Source: an uncultured Oscillospiraceae bacterium (lineage in GTDB: Bacteria > Bacillota_A > Clostridia > Oscillospirales > Oscillospiraceae). Taken from it: a DNA stretch of 15,452 nt. The notes beneath the pieces are model-generated. The model worked only from the letters and a program-made list of their open reading frames with translations, was not told the origin of the DNA and searched no databases. Numbering within the stretch: position 1 is the first letter of the stretch; every line of letters starts with the position of its first letter. The position numbers and the translations under genes are program-made. Shown in pieces: positions 1 to 6,620 of this stretch. The stretch lies in NCBI GenBank assembly GCA_947631215.1, contig CANRKN010000043.1:1-15452 (forward strand). The letters are read 5' to 3'.

Positions 1-16
1 CTTTTTCCCCATAATA

Positions 17-70
17 ATGCTCCCTCCATGGATGCAGTGTCTTTTTCACTGTCTTCCATTGAGGGAGCAT
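17..70. repeat. Long inverted repeat / hairpin downstream of the SLH gene
   Basis: Two 16-base arms (17-32 and 55-70) are complementary except for one position, and the 22-base loop holds a further 5-bp stem (35-39 with 47-51). Read on the minus strand it lies about 35 nt past the stop of the SLH gene and is followed by ATTATTATGGGG, which is only weakly U-rich. It may be a 3' end or terminator structure for that gene, or a small dispersed repeat; the sequence alone does not decide. Confidence 0.5.
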
Positions 71-105
71 ATCAGAACGCCGCGGGCGGGTATTTTTGTG
101 TATTT

Positions 106-1584
106 TCACATCCCTAAGTAGCGCATGATGAGGGCGCAGACCTCGGCCCGGGTGGCGTACCCCGCCGGGCGGATGGTCATGTCCGTGTAGCCGTTCAAAA
201 GGCCGGTGCTCAGGGCCCAGACCACCGCGTCCCGGGCGTAGCTCTGCACCGACGCCCCGTCGGCGTACTGCCGCAGGGCCTCGTCGGTGTTCATCCCGGG
301 ACTCCCCGAGAGGCGGTACAGCATGGTGACCAGCTGCTCCCGGGTCACGTAGGCATTGGGGGCGAAGGCGGTCGCCGTGGCGCCGGTGGTCACGCCCTTT
401 GCCGCGGCCCAGCCCGCCGCGCTGGCCACCTCGCCTTTGGTGTCGGAGAACACCCCATTGGCCGCCGGCGAGCCCATGGCCCGGTACAGCATGGTCACGG
501 CCTGGCCCCGGGTGGTGACGCCGTCGGGGTCGAAGGTGTGCGCCGTGACGCCCTTCACGATGCCCTTCTCGTAGGCAGTCATCACCGCGTTTTCATACCA
601 GATCCCCTCCGGCACGTCGGTGAAGATGACGCCCTCGGGCAGGGGCGTCTCCGTGGGCTTTGACGGCTCTTCCCCCTCCGCCGGCGGGGTGAAGGTCTCG
701 CCCTGCTTTACGGCGGCGATGACGAACCGTTCCGCGCCCAGGTCCACATGCAGGACGTAGCTCATGGTCCCGGCGGGCACGGACTGTGCCGCCGGGCCGG
801 AGGGGGCACATACCTTGGTGACGGAGCCGCCCTCCAATACTTGTATTTCATAACCGGGGGCGGCCCAGACCTCGAAATTGCCGCCGGTGGTAACAGTGTC
901 TCCGTCCGGGTAAGCGTAATCGCCTGTACTGCCGCCGCCCACCACCCGGTCGGTGGTCTCGTTGTAAAATGTAAAGGGTATCCTCTCCGGTACATAGCCG
1001 TCGGTCCGCGCGATGTGTAGCGTCACGGAGCCGCTGTCCGGGCACTGGACGTATACCTCACGGCCCAGGGTAAAGGTGTCAAGGCTGTTCTCGGTGATGA
1101 CGCCACCCGTCACGGTGATGTCATAGACAGCGTCGGAGAGGAACACCCACATCTTGCTGTCGGGGGCCACGGTCACCTGCCGTCGTATCTGGTCTGTCTT
1201 CTCTGTCCACACCTGGGTATATGAGGGAGACGAGGGCGTTTCCAGATAGGAATAACTAGTGCCGGACTTGGATGTACTATACTGGGTATCGTCCAGCCCA
1301 TACCAGACGTACCAAAGAATGCCCTCTGTAGGCCCCTCGATAGTAAGCGTCACCCCCTGGGCCGCGGCGGGCTCCGGCTTGTCGGTCACGGCCACTTCCT
1401 TCGCCGGCAGCGCATCCTCCATAGGCGGGGCCTCCTCCGCCGGGGGCACTTCTTCCGGCACCGGCGCTTCCTCCATCGTCTCCTCCGCCGGGGGCGCTTC
1501 CAGTCCCTCCGCCCCATAGGCGGGTATGGCCGCCCCAGCCATCAGCGCCAGGAGCAGCAGCATACAAAGCCATCTCTTGCCCAT
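106..1584 (-). CDS. Secreted S-layer homology (SLH) domain protein
   Basis: This encodes a 492-residue exported cell-surface protein. Residues 1-24 form a signal peptide (KR, then a Leu/Ala-rich core, likely cut after AYG). Residues 29-75 are a low-complexity Pro/Glu/Ala stretch resembling a wall-spanning linker. Residues 76-300 form a probably beta-rich region that I do not recognise. The C-terminus has three SLH repeats (about 321-373, 379-427 and 440-492), each with the family's TRxx helix motif (TRGQ, TREQ, TRAE). SLH domains in Gram-positive bacteria bind pyruvylated secondary wall polymers, so the protein is probably held non-covalently on the wall. The ATG start has AAAGGAGG six bases upstream. 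The gene appears monocistronic, with its own promoter and the amt terminator just upstream. The cargo function is unknown. Confidence 0.9.
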   Translation of the reverse strand: MGKRWLCMLLLLALMAGAAIPAYGAEGLEAPPAEETMEEAPVPEEVPPAEEAPPMEDALPAKEVAVTDKPEPAAAQGVTLTIEGPTEGILWYVWYGLDDTQYSTSKSGTSYSYLETPSSPSYTQVWTEKTDQIRRQVTVAPDSKMWVFLSDAVYDITVTGGVITENSLDTFTLGREVYVQCPDSGSVTLHIARTDGYVPERIPFTFYNETTDRVVGGGSTGDYAYPDGDTVTTGGNFEVWAAPGYEIQVLEGGSVTKVCAPSGPAAQSVPAGTMSYVLHVDLGAERFVIAAVKQGETFTPPAEGEEPSKPTETPLPEGVIFTDVPEGIWYENAVMTAYEKGIVKGVTAHTFDPDGVTTRGQAVTMLYRAMGSPAANGVFSDTKGEVASAAGWAAAKGVTTGATATAFAPNAYVTREQLVTMLYRLSGSPGMNTDEALRQYADGASVQSYARDAVVWALSTGLLNGYTDMTIRPAGYATRAEVCALIMRYLGM

Positions 1585-1623
1585 AAAGACCCTCCTTTGC
1601 CCTGTTTGTAACCTTTGTAATCA

Positions 1624-1651
1624 AGTATACCGTCCCCTCCCCGATTTGCAA
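1624..1651 (-). promoter_or_regulatory. SigA-like promoter of the SLH gene
   Basis: On the minus strand TTGCAA (1646-1651) is followed by a 16-bp spacer and TATACT (1624-1629). This puts transcription start near 1618, about 35 nt before the ATG at 1584. The short leader contains a repeated TTACAAA motif 10 bp apart, then AAAGGAGG. Confidence 0.65.
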
Positions 1652-1702
1652 TCCTTTGGACGCAGGTGGTCGTTTTCGCGGCGTAAGTGGTCAAGTTACC
1701 CA

Positions 1703-1737
1703 CGCAAAAATGCGCCCCGGCCAAGCGGCCGGGGCGC
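1703..1737 (-). terminator. Rho-independent terminator of the Amt-PII gene
   Basis: A perfect 11-bp GC-rich stem (1712-1722 with 1727-1737) has a 4-nt loop and is followed on the minus strand by ATTTTTGCG. It lies 17 nt past the stop codon of the transporter. It isolates the transporter transcript from the SLH gene promoter immediately downstream. Confidence 0.9.
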
Positions 1738-1753
1738 TTTGCTGTGTATTAAA

Positions 1754-3499
1754 TTAGTACTGTTCGACGTCCTGCAGGGCGTCGTAGCCCTCCTCGCCGG
1801 TGCGGACCTTCACCACGTTCTCCACGTCGTAGACGAATATCTTGCCGTCGCCGATGTGGCCGGTGTAGAGGACCTTCTTCGCCGTCTCGATGACCGTGCG
1901 CACAGGCACCTTGCTGACCACGATCTCCACCTGGATGCGGGGCAGGAGGGTGATGTCCTGCACCACGCCGCGGTAGTACTCCGGCTTGCCCTTCTGCACG
2001 CCGCAGCCCATGACGTTGGTGACCGTCATGCCGGTGATGCCGATGTCCAGCATGGCCGCTTTCAGGGCCTCGAACTTCTCCATGTGCAGGAGTATGGTGA
2101 CGTTGGACATCTTCACCGCCCCGTCGGAGGCCACGGGCTTGGGCGAGCGGACCTGTACCGGCACCGCGTCGTCCATGGGCGCGGCGGGCACGTCGCCGGG
2201 GGCGCTCTCCCCCGCCGCCATCATGGCGGGCATGCCCAGCGCCGGCATGAAGTCGGCATAGGCGCTCACCAGGCCGTGTTCCGTCACGTCGAGACCTTTA
2301 AGCTCCTCTTCTTCGCTGACCCGCAGGCCCAGGGTGGCCTTTAGGATGAGGAAGAAGATGGTGATGGTCACGGCCGTCCAGGCGATGACCGCCGCGATGC
2401 CGAGAAGCTGGACGCCCAGCAGTTTAAAGCCGCCGCCGTAGAAAAGGCCCACAAGGCTTTCGTTGCCCGGGGCGGAGGTGGTGGCAAAGAGGCCCACGGC
2501 GATGCCGCCCCATATGCCGTTGCAGCAGTGCACCGCCACGGCGCCCACGGGGTCGTCGATGCGCAGCTTGTTGTCGAGAAGCCACACCCCGAACACCACC
2601 AGCACGCCCGCCACCGCGCCGATGATGACGGCGCCCAGGCAGTCCGTCACGTCGCAGGGCGCCGTGATGGCCACAAGGCCCGCCAGGGAGGCGTTCAGGC
2701 ACATGGACACATCCGGCTTTCCGAACTTCAGCCACGTGAAGATCATGCACACCGTCGTCGCCACGGCGGGGGCCACGGTGGTGGTCAAAAACACCGAGCC
2801 CAGCTGCTCCACGCTGGTGCAGGCCGCGCCGTTGAAGCCGTACCAGCCCAGCCACAGGATGAACACGCCCAGGGCCCCGATGGGGATGTTGTGGCCGGGG
2901 AAGGCGTTCACCTTCACGACCTTGCCCTTGGCGTCCCGGGTGAACTTGCCGATGCGGGGGCCCACCAGCTTGGCGCCGATGAGGGCGCACACACCGCCCA
3001 CCATGTGGATGGCCACGGACCCGGCGAAGTCATGGAACCCCAGCTGGGCAAGCCAGCCGCCGCCCCATATCCAGTGGGCCTCGATGGGGTAGATGAGCGC
3101 CGAGATGACCCCGGAATAGACGCAGTAGGATATGAACCGGGTCCGCTCCGCCATGGCGCCGGACACGATGGTGGCCGTGGTAGCGCAGAAGACCAGGTTG
3201 AACACGAAGTTGGACCAGTCGAAGCTCTCATAGGCCGTGAAGATGTCGAACCCCGGCTTGCCGATGAAGCCGCACAGGTCCTCCCCCAGCAACAGGCTGA
3301 AACCGATCAGGATGAACACGCACGTGCCGATGCAGAAGTCCATCAGGTTCTTCATCAGGATGTTGCCCGCGTTCTTCGCCCGGGCAAAGCCGCTCTCCAC
3401 CATGGCGAAGCCCGCCTGCATCCAGAACACCAGCGCCGCGCCGATCAAAAACCATACGGCGAATATCTCCCCCGACAGGCTCTCCAGTATCTCCTCCAT
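1754..3499 (-). CDS. amt: Ammonium transporter with fused C-terminal PII domain
   Basis: This is an Amt/MEP-family channel for ammonium uptake with its own PII sensor domain (581 residues). Residues 1-395 are the transporter, with about 11 membrane spans. They carry the early AGFAMVESG motif, HDFAG near 156-160, and the two pore histidines at His165 and His324. The cytoplasmic tail motif GLDVTEHGLVSAY (402-414) is typical of the family. A Met/Pro/Ala-rich linker (about 415-460) leads to a complete PII domain (463-575) with a T-loop (QKG at 502-504, YYRG at 508-511) and the nucleotide-binding B-loop TGHIGDGKIFV (546-556). The Arg that plugs the AmtB pore in GlnK (Arg47) is present as Arg510. 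The uridylylated Tyr51 is replaced by Gln514. I chose the ATG at 3499 because AGAGGAGG lies just upstream; a longer frame starting at 3556 would place that site inside the gene. Confidence 0.95.
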   Translation of the reverse strand: MEEILESLSGEIFAVWFLIGAALVFWMQAGFAMVESGFARAKNAGNILMKNLMDFCIGTCVFILIGFSLLLGEDLCGFIGKPGFDIFTAYESFDWSNFVFNLVFCATTATIVSGAMAERTRFISYCVYSGVISALIYPIEAHWIWGGGWLAQLGFHDFAGSVAIHMVGGVCALIGAKLVGPRIGKFTRDAKGKVVKVNAFPGHNIPIGALGVFILWLGWYGFNGAACTSVEQLGSVFLTTTVAPAVATTVCMIFTWLKFGKPDVSMCLNASLAGLVAITAPCDVTDCLGAVIIGAVAGVLVVFGVWLLDNKLRIDDPVGAVAVHCCNGIWGGIAVGLFATTSAPGNESLVGLFYGGGFKLLGVQLLGIAAVIAWTAVTITIFFLILKATLGLRVSEEEELKGLDVTEHGLVSAYADFMPALGMPAMMAAGESAPGDVPAAPMDDAVPVQVRSPKPVASDGAVKMSNVTILLHMEKFEALKAAMLDIGITGMTVTNVMGCGVQKGKPEYYRGVVQDITLLPRIQVEIVVSKVPVRTVIETAKKVLYTGHIGDGKIFVYDVENVVKVRTGEEGYDALQDVEQY

Positions 3500-3532
3500 T
3501 TTTTCTTCCTCCTCTTGATGGGATAAACTCAA

Positions 3533-3579
3533 AAACGGCAGGGACGCCCTGACCATTGGTCACGACGTCCTTGCCGTTT
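3533..3579 (-). promoter_or_regulatory. Terminator-like leader hairpin upstream of amt (possible attenuator)
   Basis: Two 14-base arms (3533-3546 and 3566-3579) pair with a single A-C mismatch in the minus-strand RNA. Between them lies a 13-base palindrome, TGACCATTGGTCA (3550-3562), which extends the stem. The 3' arm runs directly into UUUUUGAGUUU. The structure begins within a few bases of the predicted transcription start and ends about 33 nt before the amt start codon. It looks like an intrinsic terminator inside the leader, so attenuation is likely. A protein operator or a 5' stabilising stem are alternatives. I see no ANTAR-type double hairpin. Confidence 0.6.
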
Positions 3580-3589
3580 CACGCTACGC

Positions 3590-3618
3590 ACTATAAACCC
3601 CAAAAGTTCGCTTGTCAA
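3590..3618 (-). promoter_or_regulatory. SigA promoter of amt
   Basis: TTGACA (3613-3618) and TATAGT (3590-3595) are separated by exactly 17 bp on the minus strand. Predicted transcription start is near 3583, just before the leader hairpin. This is one of the best promoter matches in the window. Confidence 0.85.
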
Positions 3619-3753
3619 GGCACAATCACCAGTTTTCCGGGCTTGTTTTGTGCATTTTGTCGGTTTTCATAGACTTTCCCCGGCAGGGCCGGTCCCGATT
3701 TATGAGAATCGACGATGGAAGATATTAGCTTTTCTTATTTATTCCCCCACCTC

Positions 3754-3782
3754 TTGACAAGACCCGCGTTTTGGTGTATGTT
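3754..3782 (+). promoter_or_regulatory. SigA promoter of the glycosyltransferase operon
   Basis: TTGACA (3754-3759) and TATGTT (3777-3782) are separated by 17 bp, which puts transcription start near 3789. The amt promoter points the other way about 140 bp to the left. The bases between the two promoters (3619-3753) hold no gene that I can support, only a short CCGGC/GCCGG stem near 3680-3692. Confidence 0.8.
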
Positions 3783-3832
3783 CTACTCAAATAGAATTTC
3801 TATTGCAATAGAACCTCTATCAGGATAGAACA
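3782..3832 (+). repeat. Three 17-bp tandem repeats with dyad symmetry (operator-like array)
   Basis: Three contiguous units (3782-3798, 3799-3815, 3816-3832) follow the pattern TCTAY-N4-ATAGAA-N2. ATAGAA recurs exactly at 3791, 3808 and 3825. Each unit is a dyad (TCTAT/ATAGA), and the middle one extends to a perfect 16-bp palindrome, TTCTATTGCAATAGAA (3798-3813). The array starts on the last base of the -10 box and ends where the ribosome binding site begins. It probably acts as a tandem repressor site or as small leader hairpins. I do not recognise a regulator that matches it. Confidence 0.85.
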
Positions 3833-3846
3833 AGGAGGCGGGCGCT

Positions 3847-5106
3847 GTGAGCATACTGAAATATCTGTTCCTGTGCGCGGGTACGGCCCTGCCCATCGCC
3901 GGGGTGGCTGCCATGCTGCGCCGCTGCCGGGAGGGCGAGTCGCCCACGTCAGGCGAGCGCTTTGGCTGGGCCATGGCCCTGAAAGCGGCTCTGTTCGCCC
4001 TGGGGTATCTGGCCGCGGTCTACGCCGCCGCGGCCCTATACTGCGCCGTCACCGGGGGGCATGTCACCTGGCAGGGTATTTTCAACGCCTTCCGCCGGTC
4101 CGATGCCGCCCATTACCGGAACTTGGCGGAGCTGGGCTACGACGGTTATATCGAGAACGGGCAGCACCTCTTTCTCGTGTTCTTCCCCCTCTACCCCTGG
4201 GCCGTGCGGGCGCTGCATACACTTATGGGCGGGAGCTGGGACATGTGCGCCCACCTGCTGTCGGCGGGGTGCTTCGTGGGCGGGTGCACGGTGTTCGCCC
4301 GGCTCATGACGGAGGACCTGGGCTGGCCCGCCTCCTGTCGGGGCCTGGCGCTGCTGGCGGCCTGGCCCTTCTCCTTTTTCTTCGCCGGGGTGTTCACGGA
4401 GAGCCTCTTCTTCCTGCTGTCCGTGTCCGCTTTCTATCTTATCCGCCGGCGGCGCTGGGGTTGGGCAGGGCTCATGGGGGCCCTGGCCGTGCTCACCCGT
4501 ATGCAGGGGATGCTGCTGGTATTGCCGTGGTTGGCGCAGTATTGGCTGGATCAGCGGCCTCTCCGTAAGCTGCGCCGGCGGGACTGGCGCGGCCTGGGGG
4601 CGGATGTAGCCCGACGGCTGCTGCCATTGGGCCTGCTGGGACTGGGGGCGGGTGTCTATCTCGCGCTGAACTGGATTGTGGAGGGGGACCCCTTTCGCTT
4701 CGCCTTCTACCAGCGGGACCACTGGGCCCAGTACCCGGTGCCGCTGACGAAGTGCCTCTCTGTCATCATAAACGAGCTCGCCGGCCACGGCACCGACGGC
4801 TTCGCCCTGGCCACCCTGGGGCCGGAGCTGGCGGTGTATATCCTCGCCGCCGGGGCGCTTTTATACGCCGCCTGGGCCCTGCCCGTTCCCTGGACCGTCT
4901 ATTTTTTGGGACATATTTTCATAGACTATTCCCTGAGCTGGCCCCTGAGCTGCGGCCGGTACATGGCCTGCGCCTTTCCCCTGTTCGCGGCATTGGCCGT
5001 GTGCGGCGAAAAGCGCCCGGCCCTGGGCCAGTTCACGGTGACCGCCTTTGCCCTCCTGGAGGGGGCGTACCTCTACGCCTTCCTCGCCGGGGCGCCCATC
5101 TATTGA
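3847..5106 (+). CDS. PIG-V-like GT-C mannosyltransferase family protein
   Basis: This is a 419-residue polytopic membrane protein of the GT-C glycosyltransferase type. These enzymes transfer sugar from a lipid-linked donor at the outer face of the membrane. Matches to the PIG-V / bacterial mannosyltransferase family (COG5542-like) are an early loop with DAAHY (86-90), FFPLYP (112-117), FTESLFFLLSVSAF (183-196) and LTRMQG (216-221). The Asp in DAAHY is the likely catalytic residue. The start is GTG at 3847, with AAGGAGG (3832-3838) eight bases upstream. It is the first gene of an operon with the next gene, after only a 9-bp gap. The acceptor and sugar are unknown; eukaryotic PIG-V adds mannose to GPI, but bacteria lack GPI, so the family name should not be taken as the function. 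Confidence 0.85.
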   Translation: MSILKYLFLCAGTALPIAGVAAMLRRCREGESPTSGERFGWAMALKAALFALGYLAAVYAAAALYCAVTGGHVTWQGIFNAFRRSDAAHYRNLAELGYDGYIENGQHLFLVFFPLYPWAVRALHTLMGGSWDMCAHLLSAGCFVGGCTVFARLMTEDLGWPASCRGLALLAAWPFSFFFAGVFTESLFFLLSVSAFYLIRRRRWGWAGLMGALAVLTRMQGMLLVLPWLAQYWLDQRPLRKLRRRDWRGLGADVARRLLPLGLLGLGAGVYLALNWIVEGDPFRFAFYQRDHWAQYPVPLTKCLSVIINELAGHGTDGFALATLGPELAVYILAAGALLYAAWALPVPWTVYFLGHIFIDYSLSWPLSCGRYMACAFPLFAALAVCGEKRPALGQFTVTAFALLEGAYLYAFLAGAPIY

Positions 5107-5115
5107 GGTGAACTT

Positions 5116-6594
5116 ATGCTCAACACCTGCAAGACCGCCGTTCTGCGGCTTTTCTATATCCTCTTCGCCCTGACGTTTATATGGCTCACCGCCCATATCA
5201 CGGTGAACGGCGGGTGGTATTACTACGAGCAGACCGAGCTGGGGCTGGGGCTGGCCGTTGCCCTGGCCCTGATCGTATTGGTGTGCGTATGGCAGCTCAT
5301 CGTCCATTTTGAGACGGCCCTTGCCTGCCGGGCCGGGCTCATAACGGCGGCATTCCTCGCCTGCATGGGCGCGGTGCAGCTCATCTTCGCCCTGCGCCTG
5401 CGCTATAAGCCGGTGTTCGACATCGACGCCATCTTCGGCGGCGCCTGCCAGTGGGCGGAGACCGGCTCCTTCCCCTCCTACTACGACTATTATTACCGCT
5501 TCGCCAATAACTTCGGCGGCCTGCGGTTCATGTATCATATCCTCCGACTGGCCGATATGCTTGGCGTCCGGGATAAATACCTCGCCGCCTCCATCGCCAA
5601 CGGGGCCATGTCTCTCGGGACCATGTACGTCACCGGCCAGGTCGCAAAAAAGCATCTGGGCGTCCGGGGGCAGATGATGGCCTACGCCCTGTTCGCCCTG
5701 AGCCCACCCTTTTTCTTTCTCGCCCCGGCTTTTTATACCGATGCGCTGAGCATGCCCTTCCCCATCCTTACCTGGTGGCTCTGGCTCATAGCCAAAGAGC
5801 GGCCCCGTCGGCGGGATCGGCTGATATTATACGCGCTGATGGGTATTTCTGTCTCCCTCGGCGCCCAGATCAAGGCCACGGTGCTCATCGTGTTCATCGC
5901 CATCGTATTGGAGGGCATTTGGCAGGGCCAGTGGAAGCGGACCACCGCCATAGCCCTCATCGGTACCGTCGTCCTCCTGGCGGGGCAGGCGGGGCTGGAG
6001 CACGCCATCTTCCGGCACCTGGACAGGGCCCGCTCGGAGCAGGAGCGGGTGCCGGTGCTCCACTGGGTGATGATGGGCCTGGAGGGAAACGGGATGTATA
6101 ATCCAACGGACTACGCCTTTACCGAATCCTTCGTAGACAGAGACGCCCAGGCAGCCGCCATAAAGCAGGAGATCAAAAACCGCATCCGGAACTTGGGCCC
6201 GGAGGGGCTCATCCGCCACCTGGGCCAGAAGGGCGTCATCCTCTTCGGCGACGGCACCTACGGCCTGTCGGACTGCCTGGGCGGGGAGCCGCTGACCGAA
6301 AGCCGCCTGCGGGAATGGGCCCTGCCCGGCGGGACATACAACGGGATATACAAGCATATCTGCACCGGGGTTCTGCTGGCGGTGTATCTTCTGCTGATCG
6401 CCGCCGCCCTCCATGACGGCCTGCGGCCTGACGAAGGGATGCTCATCCCCCGCCTGGCCGTCTTCGGGCTGGTGCTGTTCCTCCTATTCTGGGAGGCCCG
6501 GTGGCGGTACTTCTCCAACTTCATCCCTATCATCTTCCTCTGCGCCCTGCCGGGATTGGACGCGGTGGGGCGGTCAAAAATAGGCCCCCTCTGA
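5116..6594 (+). CDS. Polytopic GT-C glycosyltransferase, ArnT/GT39-like
   Basis: This encodes a 492-residue membrane protein with many hydrophobic spans. The first large extracytoplasmic loop after residue 95 carries FDID (101-104), an acidic pair placed as in GT39/ArnT-like lipid-sugar transferases. The C-terminal FWEARWRYFSNFIP segment also resembles the last spans of that group. The start ATG has GAGGTGA upstream, and this site overlaps the stop codon of the preceding gene, so the two are probably translationally coupled. The stop codon lies inside the loop of the downstream terminator. Inference: it works with its partner on a surface glycan or lipid-linked saccharide. Substrates cannot be read from the sequence, and an O-antigen polymerase-like or unclassified GT-C role is possible. 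Confidence 0.75.
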   Translation: MLNTCKTAVLRLFYILFALTFIWLTAHITVNGGWYYYEQTELGLGLAVALALIVLVCVWQLIVHFETALACRAGLITAAFLACMGAVQLIFALRLRYKPVFDIDAIFGGACQWAETGSFPSYYDYYYRFANNFGGLRFMYHILRLADMLGVRDKYLAASIANGAMSLGTMYVTGQVAKKHLGVRGQMMAYALFALSPPFFFLAPAFYTDALSMPFPILTWWLWLIAKERPRRRDRLILYALMGISVSLGAQIKATVLIVFIAIVLEGIWQGQWKRTTAIALIGTVVLLAGQAGLEHAIFRHLDRARSEQERVPVLHWVMMGLEGNGMYNPTDYAFTESFVDRDAQAAAIKQEIKNRIRNLGPEGLIRHLGQKGVILFGDGTYGLSDCLGGEPLTESRLREWALPGGTYNGIYKHICTGVLLAVYLLLIAAALHDGLRPDEGMLIPRLAVFGLVLFLLFWEARWRYFSNFIPIIFLCALPGLDAVGRSKIGPL

Positions 6595-6603
6595 CGAGGG
6601 GGC
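6584..6603. terminator. Bidirectional intrinsic terminator between convergent operons
   Basis: A perfect 8-bp stem (GCCCCCTC with GAGGGGGC) has a TGAC loop that contains the stop codon of the plus-strand glycosyltransferase gene. On the plus strand ATTTGTATT follows. On the minus strand CTATTTTTG follows, 17 nt past the stop of the anti-sigma gene. It therefore serves both converging transcripts and is stronger in the minus direction. Confidence 0.8.
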
Positions 6604-6620
6604 ATTTGTATTATGTCAAC

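Noticed and set aside
1526..2344. Long plus-strand open frame opposite the amt gene, with others like it at 2528-3526, 6501-7619, 8260-9279, 9351-11234 and 11533-13047
   Set aside because: They lie antisense to well-supported genes, are rich in His, Arg, Gly and Ala, show no family motifs and lack ribosome binding sites. They are by-products of high GC at codon position three.
3613..3759. Shared CTTGACAAG around both divergent -35 boxes as a possible common operator
   Set aside because: It is mostly the -35 consensus itself; the extra flanking bases are too few to argue for a separate site.
3782..3832. The 17-bp repeats as a CRISPR remnant
   Set aside because: Units are contiguous and short with no spacers, and no cas genes are nearby; promoter position fits an operator array better.
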